From Segatella copri (GTDB taxonomy: Bacteria; Bacteroidota; Bacteroidia; Bacteroidales; Bacteroidaceae), in NCBI RefSeq assembly GCF_002224675.1, contig NZ_NMPZ01000006.1:1-64000 (forward strand): a DNA stretch of 64,000 nt, given 5' to 3'. The translations under genes were made by a program, and so were the position numbers. Positions 7,735 through 15,150 of this stretch are shown here, in pieces. Each line of letters opens with the position of its first letter. The stretch's first letter is position 1. The notes beneath the pieces are model-generated. The model saw nothing but the letters and a program-made list of their open reading frames with translations, ran no database searches and was not told where the DNA came from.

Positions 7735-9318
7735 CTATAGATATTTTTTTAATTGCTCGAATATCACACCATCATATCCATAGACATCGGGATAGCTTAC
7801 CACACCCTTGGCAAATGGATAAAGCGTGTAATACGTGATGAAGAGCGGAATCTGCGGTTCCACCTTTACCGATCCAACCACTAATTTCTTAATCTTTAGA
7901 GAATCGGCTGTCATCGAATAGTTGATGCGCTGGATAAGCTTTTCGTTTTTCTCATGAAGCAGGAATTTAGCGAGTTCGAAAGGTTTCTCTACCCTTATGC
8001 ATCCATGCGATACGCCTCTGTCTTCCCGGCTGAAAACAGTCTGACTCGAGGTATCATGCAGATAGACAGAGAAGTTATTATCGAAACGGAAAATGATTCT
8101 TCCCAACGAATTTCCCTTTCCACCACGCTGAACCACACCATATTTACCGGAAAGCAACATGGCTCTTGTAACCTGAGCCGGATTCACTTCCTCACCTGTC
8201 GAACGATCTGAGATATAGTAATTGCGCGCATTGAAGTAAGCCGGATTTCCAGCATGATGCACCATATCCTTGACCATGATGCTGCGAGGCACAAACCATT
8301 TCGGATTCAGATCCATCCGCTTGATATAACTGTTCAGTATCGGTGTCTTGGTCTTGGTTGAGCCACATCCAATCTTCATCGCAAGCGTATCCTGCTCATC
8401 TATGGCATAAAGATGAAAAGATGGTATATTAACCAGCACATACTTCTTATGTCTGGCAGGACTGTCAGCCTCCCTCCACCGGCATCTCTCCATGTTCACA
8501 AGAATCTTCATTCTCTGATTTCTGTCAAGACCTTCCGACTTCAATTTTTCCTGCAACGTATAATAGAAAGGAGACTTTGGCTGAACATCCTTCAAGAATG
8601 CCGCCAATCTGCTTTTCTCAGTTTCTTCGCCACCAACATCCACCCTACTTCTCAACTGCTGAAGAGCAAGATGAAAAAAAGCATCACTGGCATGCTGCAT
8701 CTTCACATCAAAAAGGCCACGGTATCTCACAGCCCGCTTGATGGAATCGTATGGATTGGGGGCAATGCTGTCCAGACGATTCAGGACGAATGAAGGATTG
8801 ACGAATCCAAATCTCTGACCGCCCACGTATCTCAAATACGACTTGGTAAGTCTGTATTCCAGACGAGCCATCACATGGTTGATATCCTCGTTGCCTTCCC
8901 CCAGATTCAAGCTATGGAGTCTTTCCAGATCTTGAGTAATCTGATTCACATAGAAATGCTTAGTCTTGAATCCCATTTCATCCACCTTCTGCAGATAGGT
9001 CAGCAGCGTATCTGCACGATGATCTATTCCATGGCGGTCAACCCAAAGGAATCCTCCATGATTGCGATAATATCTCTTGGTATGCAAGTCGGCAACAGTA
9101 GAACCCGAATCATTGTTCATCAAGCTATCCATCAATCTTCTTACCTTTTTGGAATTGATTGCATAGTTTGGGTTCACCAGCTCCTGATAGTATTCCAACG
9201 TCAAGTTCTGATTTTCGTTGGGTTCATGCTGCTTACACGACAGAATGACCCAACAGAGCAGGAATGGCAAAATTCTAAGTATTTTCACGAAACGTATATG
9301 AATGATAAAAGAAGTCAA
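7735..9318 (-). CDS. L,D-transpeptidase (YcbB/LdtD type) lipoprotein
   Basis: The enzyme makes 3-3 (mDAP-mDAP) cross-links in peptidoglycan, or attaches proteins to it. The 527-residue protein has an N-terminal lipoprotein signal ending VILSC with C28 as the lipidated cysteine, so it should be anchored facing the periplasm. A helical scaffold region follows (about 100-285), then the YkuD catalytic domain (about 292-470). H421 and the motif SHGCIR (437-442) give the catalytic cysteine C440. Length and the large N-terminal region match the YcbB class. It lies 3 bp after the small secreted protein gene, so the two are probably cotranscribed. Confidence 0.9.
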   Translation of the reverse strand: MTSFIIHIRFVKILRILPFLLCWVILSCKQHEPNENQNLTLEYYQELVNPNYAINSKKVRRLMDSLMNNDSGSTVADLHTKRYYRNHGGFLWVDRHGIDHRADTLLTYLQKVDEMGFKTKHFYVNQITQDLERLHSLNLGEGNEDINHVMARLEYRLTKSYLRYVGGQRFGFVNPSFVLNRLDSIAPNPYDSIKRAVRYRGLFDVKMQHASDAFFHLALQQLRSRVDVGGEETEKSRLAAFLKDVQPKSPFYYTLQEKLKSEGLDRNQRMKILVNMERCRWREADSPARHKKYVLVNIPSFHLYAIDEQDTLAMKIGCGSTKTKTPILNSYIKRMDLNPKWFVPRSIMVKDMVHHAGNPAYFNARNYYISDRSTGEEVNPAQVTRAMLLSGKYGVVQRGGKGNSLGRIIFRFDNNFSVYLHDTSSQTVFSREDRGVSHGCIRVEKPFELAKFLLHEKNEKLIQRINYSMTADSLKIKKLVVGSVKVEPQIPLFITYYTLYPFAKGVVSYPDVYGYDGVIFEQLKKYL

Positions 9319-9321
9319 CAG

Positions 9322-9639
9322 TTAACGTCTAACCAGAATCTTTCTCGTAAAGGAGGTTCCTACCTTGATGATATAGACACCATCAGAGAGAGAAAGGTTA
9401 AAGCGCTTGTCCTGTCCCTCTACCCTGAAAGACTTCACGGCGACACCAGCCAGATTGTAGATGGTAACTATCTGACTGTTGGCTCCGGTGATATGCATCA
9501 CGCCTCCGGAATAAGTCAAGGAAATCTTCTGCACTTCCATGTCTATCATTTCCTCAGCACCTGTCCGTGCCGAAGAAACCATAGGCACAGCAAACATCAT
9601 GCATGGCATCATCAATATGGTAAGTATAGTTTTCTTCAT
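9322..9639 (-). CDS. Small secreted protein with sorting-domain-like fold
   Basis: I prefer the ATG at 9639 (an in-frame start exists at 9675), because it gives a clean signal peptide: MKKTILTILMMPCMMFAVPMV-like residues ending near SSA. The mature protein is about 80 residues and consists of beta-strand segments: ITGANSQIVTIYNLAGVAV, LSLSDGVYIIKVG and FTRKILVRR. These resemble the C-terminal type A sorting domain of type IX secretion cargo (Por tail) without any cargo. It could be a stand-alone domain or a degraded remnant. The gene lies 3 bp upstream of the L,D-transpeptidase. Confidence 0.65.
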   Translation of the reverse strand: MKKTILTILMMPCMMFAVPMVSSARTGAEEMIDMEVQKISLTYSGGVMHITGANSQIVTIYNLAGVAVKSFRVEGQDKRFNLSLSDGVYIIKVGTSFTRKILVRR

Positions 9640-9683
9640 ATTCCTGCTTTTACGTAAAAAAATACTTTCCTGCAAAGATATAA

Positions 9684-9731
9684 AAAAAGAAGGAACCTGC
9701 CATCATTCCAGATGCCAAGTTCCTTCTTTTT
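9684..9731 (-). terminator. Strong terminator after galE (bidirectional in form)
   Basis: AAAAAGAAGGAAC (9684-9696) and GTTCCTTCTTTTT (9719-9731) form a 13-bp stem that extends inward with one mismatch (TGCCATC / GATGCCA). Both sides supply T-runs, and it sits 19 bp after galE. Confidence 0.8.
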
Positions 9732-9749
9732 ATATATATTTAACCGTAA

Positions 9750-10787
9750 TTACATAATTCCGTCGGCACGGAGCTTCTGCTGCCACTTCCAGGCAGAAGC
9801 CAAGACATCTTCAAGCTTAGCCTCAGCCTTCCAGCCCAATACTTCGTTAGCCTTGGTGCAATCACCCCAGATCTTCTCAATATCGCCCTCACGACGTGGA
9901 CCATACTTCCAGTTCAACTTCACGCCAGTAGCCTTCTCGAATGTCTCTACGATTTCGAGAGTAGAGTTACCGTTACCTGTACCGATATTGAAGTACTCAA
10001 TTGGTTCAGTCTCCTTGTCGAGTACACGAGCCATAGCGCAAACGTGAGCCTTAGCGAGGTCAACTACATAGATATAGTCGCGGATGCAGGTTCCATCAGG
10101 AGTATCATAATCGTTACCGAAGATGGTGAGTTCCTTGCGAATACCCATAGCAGTCTGAGTTACGTAAGGAATCAGGTTGTTTGGCACACCATTTGGCAAC
10201 TCACCAATCTCTGCAGATGGATGAGCACCGATTGGGTTGAAGTATCTCAAGATAATGCTCTTGATGTTAGCACCGCTATGGATATAGTCTGCGATGATCT
10301 GCTCGTTCACCTCCTTGGTATTACCATAAGGAGAAGTAGCCTTCTGATGAGGAGCCTCCTCAGTTACAGGCAAGTTCTCAGGCTTAGGCTGACCGTAAAC
10401 GGTGCAAGAAGAAGAGAAGATAATACCCTTTACGTTATATTTTGGCATCAACTCAAGCAGGTTGATGAGCGAAACCAGGTTGTTGCGGTAGTACAACAAA
10501 GGCTTCTGTACACTCTCACCTACAGCCTTGCTGGCAGCAAAGTGAATGATACCCTCGATGGCAGGATACTTCTGGAATACAGCCTCTGTAGCTGCCTTGT
10601 CACGAAGATCAACCTGCTCGAAAGCTGGACGAATACCTGTAATCTTCTCAATACCGTCAAGAACCTCAATCTTTGAGTTTGAAAGATTATCTACGATTAC
10701 TACGTTGTAGCCTGCCTGCTGCAACTCTACTGTGGTGTGGCTACCGATAAAACCAGTACCGCCAGTTACCAAAATTGTTTGTTTCAT
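9750..10787 (-). CDS. galE: UDP-glucose 4-epimerase
   Basis: GalE interconverts UDP-glucose and UDP-galactose using bound NAD, for galactose use and for glycan precursors. The 345 residues contain the Rossmann motif GGTGFIGS (9-16), the catalytic SSSCTVYG segment around residue 124 and the YxxxK pair in SPYGNTK near 149-153. The substrate-side motif RYFNPIGAHPS is typical of true GalE. The gene has a good promoter of its own (10895-10925) and a strong terminator. Confidence 0.95.
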   Translation of the reverse strand: MKQTILVTGGTGFIGSHTTVELQQAGYNVVIVDNLSNSKIEVLDGIEKITGIRPAFEQVDLRDKAATEAVFQKYPAIEGIIHFAASKAVGESVQKPLLYYRNNLVSLINLLELMPKYNVKGIIFSSSCTVYGQPKPENLPVTEEAPHQKATSPYGNTKEVNEQIIADYIHSGANIKSIILRYFNPIGAHPSAEIGELPNGVPNNLIPYVTQTAMGIRKELTIFGNDYDTPDGTCIRDYIYVVDLAKAHVCAMARVLDKETEPIEYFNIGTGNGNSTLEIVETFEKATGVKLNWKYGPRREGDIEKIWGDCTKANEVLGWKAEAKLEDVLASAWKWQQKLRADGIM

Positions 10788-10894
10788 ATTGCTAGTCTAT
10801 TGAATAATTGATATTATCTTTATTTATATGAAAGTGAGGATTGATGCCCGGCAGAAATCGATTCCGATACCGGACTTATCATCCTACACGTTTG

Positions 10895-10925
10895 CAAAAG
10901 TAATGCAAAAAAGTGAAACTACAAA
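10895..10925 (-). promoter_or_regulatory. Promoter of galE
   Basis: The minus-strand TACTTTTG (10895-10902) is preceded by TTTG (10922-10925) with a 19-bp spacer. The leader is about 100 nt. The fbp promoter faces the other way 50 bp to the right. Confidence 0.7.
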
Positions 10926-10976
10926 ATATTTCAGAAAAAATATGCCGAAAGATTTTTTATTTTCAAGAATAAGCTG

Positions 10977-10984
10977 TAACTTTG
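10977..10984 (+). promoter_or_regulatory. Promoter -7 box of fbp
   Basis: TAACTTTG matches TAnnTTTG, about 105 bp before the preferred start. The -33 region is only a T-run. Confidence 0.55.
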
Positions 10985-11089
10985 CATCTGAAATATAACT
11001 TATCAACAGAAATGGTGTGTTTCAGCAATTAACATTAGAATTATCAATTATTGACGCAAACAATGACGCAAACATTAAGGATTACGAAT

Positions 11090-13078
11090 ATGAAACAGTA
11101 TGATATCAATCACGACATGCGGTACCTGCAGTTACTCGCACAGTCGTTTCCATCCATAGCTGAGGCTAGCACGGAGATTATCAATCTGCAAGCTATTCTC
11201 AATCTGCCGAAAGGCACAGAGCATTTCCTCGCCGATATTCACGGCGAGTATGAGGCCTTTCTGCACGTACTGAAAAATGCATCAGGCAACATCAAGCGTA
11301 AGGTGAACGAACTCTTCGGCAACACCCTGCGTGAACAGGACAAGCGTGAACTCTGCACCCTGATCTACTATCCGGAACAGAAACTGGAGCAGGTAAAGCA
11401 AAGAGAATCAGATATAGACGACTGGTATCACATTACCCTTCACCAGCTGGTGGCAGTTTGCCGTGATGTGTCAAGCAAGTACACCCGTTCCAAGGTACGC
11501 AAGTCACTGCCATGCGATTTCTCCTATATCATACAGGAGCTTTTGCACGAGCATACGGAAGATCACGACAAGGCTGCATACGTGAATGTCATCGTAGATA
11601 CCATCATCTCTACAGGACGTGCTGACGATTTCATTGTAGCCATTGCCAATGTGATACAAAGACTCGCCATCGACCAGCTTCATATACTCGGCGACATATA
11701 CGATCGCGGACCAGGAGCACACATCATTCTCGACAAGATGCGCCACTATCATAGCTGGGATATTCAATGGGGCAACCACGACGTACTCTGGATGGGAGCC
11801 GCAGCCGGCAATGATGCCTGTATCTGCAACGTCATCCGACTGTCGCTGCGCTATGCCAACCTCGCCACCCTGGAGGAGGGTTACGGCATCAACCTCATTC
11901 CATTGGCAACCTTTGCGATGGATACCTACGGCGATGATCCTTGCGAAGAATTCCAGCCAAAGATGACGGGTGGTGCAGCCGCTATGGATGACAAGACCAA
12001 ACGACTCACATCTCTGATGCACAAGGCTATTGCCGTGATACAATTCAAGATAGAAGGTCAACTCATCGCCAAGCATCCAGAATGGAAAATGGACGGCAGA
12101 CGACTCTTTGAGTACGTAAACTATGAAAAGGGAACCGTAGAGATTGATGGCAAGGAATACGAAATGTCCACATGCCACTTCCCTACCATCGACCCGGAGA
12201 ATCCGAACAAGCTCAGCGAGGAAGAAGAAGTCCTGATACAGAAGCTGCACCATTCATTTATGGTATGCGAGAAACTGCACAAGCATATCAAAACCATGCT
12301 GCAGCATGGCTGCATGTATGCCATCTTCAACAACAACCTGCTCTTCCATGCTTCCTGTCCACTCAACGAAGACGGAACATTGAAAGAGGTAGAGATTTGT
12401 CCTGGAGAAAAGTATAGCGGCAAGGAACTGATGCATCATACCGGAATGCAGATTCGCACGGCATTCCAGCAGGATTCCGACCCAGACGAGAAACAGTATG
12501 CCATCGATTACTTCCTCTATCTCTGGTGTGGTCCAGACAGTCCACTCTTCGATAAGAGCAAGATGGCAACCTTCGAGCGATATTTTATCGCCGACAAGGA
12601 GACCCACAAAGAGGAAAAGGGCTACTACTTCAAGCTGCGTGATGACGAGAAGGTGATAGACCATATCATGGATGCCTTCGGGCTGAAGGGCGAGAATCGC
12701 CATATCATCAACGGTCACGTTCCGGTAAGAACCCTAAAGGGAGAGAATCCTATCAAGGCAAACGGAAAGCTGATGGTGATTGATGGTGGTTTCTCCAAAG
12801 CTTACCATAACGAGACGGGTATAGCAGGTTACACCCTGGTTTATCACTCTCGCGGTTTCCAGCTCGTACAGCACGAACCTTTCACAAGTGCCGAGGATGC
12901 CATCACACGCGGTACCGACATCAAGAGTACCACCCAGATTGTAGAAATGAGCAATCGAAGAATGCTCGTAGCAGATACAGATATCGGTCAGGATTTACGC
13001 AAGCAGATAGAAGATCTCCAGGAACTTCTCTATGCTTACCGACACGGCTACATCAAGGAAACAGAAAGAAAGAAGTAA
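11090..13078 (+). CDS. fbp: Fructose-1,6-bisphosphatase, class III
   Basis: This gluconeogenic enzyme hydrolyses fructose-1,6-bisphosphate to fructose-6-phosphate. The reading frame is open from a TTG at 11051. ATG codons at 11063 and 11090 are both possible; 11090 begins the conserved region leading to DMRYLQLLAQSFPSIAEAS. Metallophosphatase motifs are all present: LADIHGEYEAF, LGDIYDRGPGAH, WGNHDVLWM and, near the C-terminus, INGHVPV. At about 660 residues it matches the long class III family found in Firmicutes and Bacteroidetes, which is unrelated in sequence to the E. coli class I enzyme. The gene is monocistronic and followed by a REP-like inverted repeat. Confidence 0.93.
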   Translation: MKQYDINHDMRYLQLLAQSFPSIAEASTEIINLQAILNLPKGTEHFLADIHGEYEAFLHVLKNASGNIKRKVNELFGNTLREQDKRELCTLIYYPEQKLEQVKQRESDIDDWYHITLHQLVAVCRDVSSKYTRSKVRKSLPCDFSYIIQELLHEHTEDHDKAAYVNVIVDTIISTGRADDFIVAIANVIQRLAIDQLHILGDIYDRGPGAHIILDKMRHYHSWDIQWGNHDVLWMGAAAGNDACICNVIRLSLRYANLATLEEGYGINLIPLATFAMDTYGDDPCEEFQPKMTGGAAAMDDKTKRLTSLMHKAIAVIQFKIEGQLIAKHPEWKMDGRRLFEYVNYEKGTVEIDGKEYEMSTCHFPTIDPENPNKLSEEEEVLIQKLHHSFMVCEKLHKHIKTMLQHGCMYAIFNNNLLFHASCPLNEDGTLKEVEICPGEKYSGKELMHHTGMQIRTAFQQDSDPDEKQYAIDYFLYLWCGPDSPLFDKSKMATFERYFIADKETHKEEKGYYFKLRDDEKVIDHIMDAFGLKGENRHIINGHVPVRTLKGENPIKANGKLMVIDGGFSKAYHNETGIAGYTLVYHSRGFQLVQHEPFTSAEDAITRGTDIKSTTQIVEMSNRRMLVADTDIGQDLRKQIEDLQELLYAYRHGYIKETERKK

Positions 13079-13140
13079 AAACGAACAGGATGGTATCAGC
13101 AGGTACCTGAACAAAAAAATGCGAACAGTATGGTTGAAAC

Positions 13141-13334
13141 GGGCTGAAAGCCCAAAAGCTCCTAGCCCAGGGCACCGCCCTGGGTATAATAGCAATCAAC
13201 AAGACGCCCTGTAAGGGCAAAAGCTTTGTTTATTGCCTGTTTTTTAAAGCTTTTGCCCTTACAGGGCGACGGTTTTGCGTTCATAATTACCCAGGGCGAT
13301 GCCCTGGGCTAGGAGCTTCTGCCCTTTCAGGGCG
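13141..13334. repeat. REP-like repeat pair forming a ~190-bp inverted repeat
   Basis: The left unit (13141-13227) and right unit (13246-13334) are reverse complements of each other with about 18 bp between. Each contains the mini-palindromes GGGC-TGTAA/TGAAA-GCCC and CCCAGGGC-ATG/CCG-GCCCTGGG, plus a GCTCCTAG box and an AAAGCTTTTG edge. A third single copy occurs at 32156-32243. Such palindromic units are spread by REP-associated transposases in many bacteria; no such gene is visible here. Short reading frames through it are not credible genes. Confidence 0.85.
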
Positions 13335-13365
13335 TATTGGGTAAATTCAACCGTACAGGTCGAAC

Positions 13366-14286
13366 TTATCTTTTAGACAAGGAAATCTTCTTGCTCACCT
13401 TAAATCTATCAAATCCCTCACCATACACACCGATTACAGAACTCTGACTCACAAATGCAGTAGGGTCAATCTCATCAATCAGGCGGAATATCTTCTGCGA
13501 TTCTCTCTGTCTAGCCAGCACAAAGAGCATGTGAACATCCTTGCCGCTATAGCAACCATGGCCATCCATTACCGTACATCCACGTTCGGCGGTCGTATTG
13601 ATGGCAGCACTCAGCTCCAGATACTTGTCAGAAATGATAAAGAACTGTACCGAACGGCGCATGGCGTTGACAACATGATCAACTGTAAGCGAAACAACGA
13701 ACAGGCACACATAACCATAAATCACCATTTCCCAGGAGCGAAGCACAAGATAAGAACTGGTAATGATGAGCAAGTCGCAAACCATGATGGCATGTCCCAG
13801 AGAAATGTTATAGTACTTATTGATCATTGCAGCCACCGTATCACTGCCTCCTGTAGAACCATTACATCCAAGACCCAATCCAGCACTGCTACCCATGAAG
13901 AAGGCACCGATGACTGTCGCCATAAAAGGCTGATCGTGAAGCAAAGGCGTCATACCTACCGTATGAATCTCTATGAAGCGAGTCACCGCAGCAAAGATTG
14001 CTACACCATAAATCGTCTTGGCACAGAATTTCCAACCCAGGATACGGAATGCAATCAACAGCAAAAATACGTTGAGCGCCAGATAAGTGACCGAGGCAGG
14101 AATGCCAAATCCCCAGCAGAAGATAGAGGCGATACCGCCTACTCCACCCATCGTGATATGATTAGGGAGGAGGAATAAATTGAGTCCGATACTACCTTCT
14201 ACCATTGCCAGACCGATAATGATGTAGTCGCGCAACTCATGCATTTTTGTTTTTCTCGTCATTTGTTGTTTTTTTTTAAAAATCAT
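13366..14286 (-). CDS. YitT family membrane protein (DUF161-DUF2179)
   Basis: A 306-residue inner-membrane protein with about five to six hydrophobic helices in residues 25-215. Conserved glycine-rich loops such as NHITMGGVGGIASI and LGLGCNGSTGGSDTVA are typical of YitT. The C-terminal soluble domain (about 225-300, VQFFIISDKYLELSAAI and GCYSGKDVHMLFVLARQRE) is DUF2179. The molecular function is unknown for the family. The promoter at 14331-14361 lies 45 bp upstream. An AAAAAAAAA stretch close to the start makes the exact start uncertain (ATGs encode residues 1, 9 and 15). Confidence 0.88.
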   Translation of the reverse strand: MIFKKKQQMTRKTKMHELRDYIIIGLAMVEGSIGLNLFLLPNHITMGGVGGIASIFCWGFGIPASVTYLALNVFLLLIAFRILGWKFCAKTIYGVAIFAAVTRFIEIHTVGMTPLLHDQPFMATVIGAFFMGSSAGLGLGCNGSTGGSDTVAAMINKYYNISLGHAIMVCDLLIITSSYLVLRSWEMVIYGYVCLFVVSLTVDHVVNAMRRSVQFFIISDKYLELSAAINTTAERGCTVMDGHGCYSGKDVHMLFVLARQRESQKIFRLIDEIDPTAFVSQSSVIGVYGEGFDRFKVSKKISLSKR

Positions 14287-14330
14287 GATTATTCATACCA
14301 TAAACGTGAAGCCCAACAGGTTTCGGGGTG

Positions 14331-14361
14331 CAAAGTTACTAGAAATCTTGTTAAAATCAAA
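14331..14361 (-). promoter_or_regulatory. Promoter of the yitT-like gene
   Basis: The minus-strand TAACTTTG (14331-14338) is preceded by TTTG (14358-14361) at 19 bp. Confidence 0.65.
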
Positions 14362-14432
14362 GTAGAATCTGCTAAAAAATAGTCTAAAATGAAAAAAAAG
14401 CTATTTTATGCCGACATTTCAAAAAATATTCA

Positions 14433-14440
14433 TACTTTTG
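14433..14440 (+). promoter_or_regulatory. Promoter -7 box of the phosphoribosyltransferase gene
   Basis: TACTTTTG matches TAnnTTTG, 78 bp before the ATG at 14518. No clear -33 TTTG is present. Confidence 0.55.
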
Positions 14441-14517
14441 TACTGATCTATAAAGACAACGGAAGCAATATCTATTCAAGAAAACTATAAAGAAGAACGA
14501 TTATAAACATCTTGTCT

Positions 14518-15144
14518 ATGGCAGAAAAAAGCATTAACATCGCATCATGGCCTTGCCTCAGCAATGGCCTTCACTACAATTGGCTAGTAGATTACGCTGC
14601 TTTCAGCGCATTCGGCACCTTCGAGCTTTCAGCAGAAGAATGGGAAAAGCGCGACCTCATCGTCAACTTCAAGGGTAACTCGGAACTCACTACCGAGATA
14701 GACCACCAGCAAGCTGTCGATAAGGCCATCGACTTGGTGTCTTCTTTCCTAAAAGCGGTATTCTCTGAAAAAGAGGGAGCCACAAACTCACACTCAACTC
14801 TTTCACAACTCACTCTGGTCTGCCTACCAGCCTCAACCCGAAAGCATACTGAGCGCAGATTCCGCAAGTTCAGCGAACAGGTATGTGCGGCAACAGGTAT
14901 GCAGAATGCCTACAACGCATTCAGCTTCACAACAACAAAGGATGAGGATGGAGATGAAGTGGATACACTTCATATAGATGAAACATTCTTCCAGGGAAAA
15001 CAAGTGATCCTCTTCGATGACATTATTGCATCTGGAGGATCTATTGTTCGATTTGCTGAAAAACTAGAAAAATCGGGGGCTAAAGTCATTGCCGCACTCG
15101 CTCTGGGAAAGAAAATCCCAGACGGATACGACAATAACGAATAG
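14518..15144 (+). CDS. Phosphoribosyltransferase-fold protein
   Basis: The 208-residue protein (ATG at 14518; the TTG two codons earlier is less likely) carries the PRPP-binding loop VILFDDIIASGGS at 163-175, the hallmark of type I phosphoribosyltransferases. It also has an N-terminal region with no clear family match. A charged segment, LPASTRKHTERRFRKFSEQV (103-122), resembles the part of ComF-like and related proteins that precedes the active site. The base substrate cannot be told from sequence; a role in nucleotide salvage or DNA uptake would be guesswork. It is monocistronic and converges on the TonB-receptor gene with only 6 bp between stops. Confidence 0.8.
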   Translation: MAEKSINIASWPCLSNGLHYNWLVDYAAFSAFGTFELSAEEWEKRDLIVNFKGNSELTTEIDHQQAVDKAIDLVSSFLKAVFSEKEGATNSHSTLSQLTLVCLPASTRKHTERRFRKFSEQVCAATGMQNAYNAFSFTTTKDEDGDEVDTLHIDETFFQGKQVILFDDIIASGGSIVRFAEKLEKSGAKVIAALALGKKIPDGYDNNE

Positions 15145-15150
15145 CGATTA

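Noticed and set aside
13032-13214. Short ORF through the REP-like unit
   Set aside because: Coding potential comes from the palindromic repeat and it overlaps the fbp end; such ORFs are common artefacts of these repeats.
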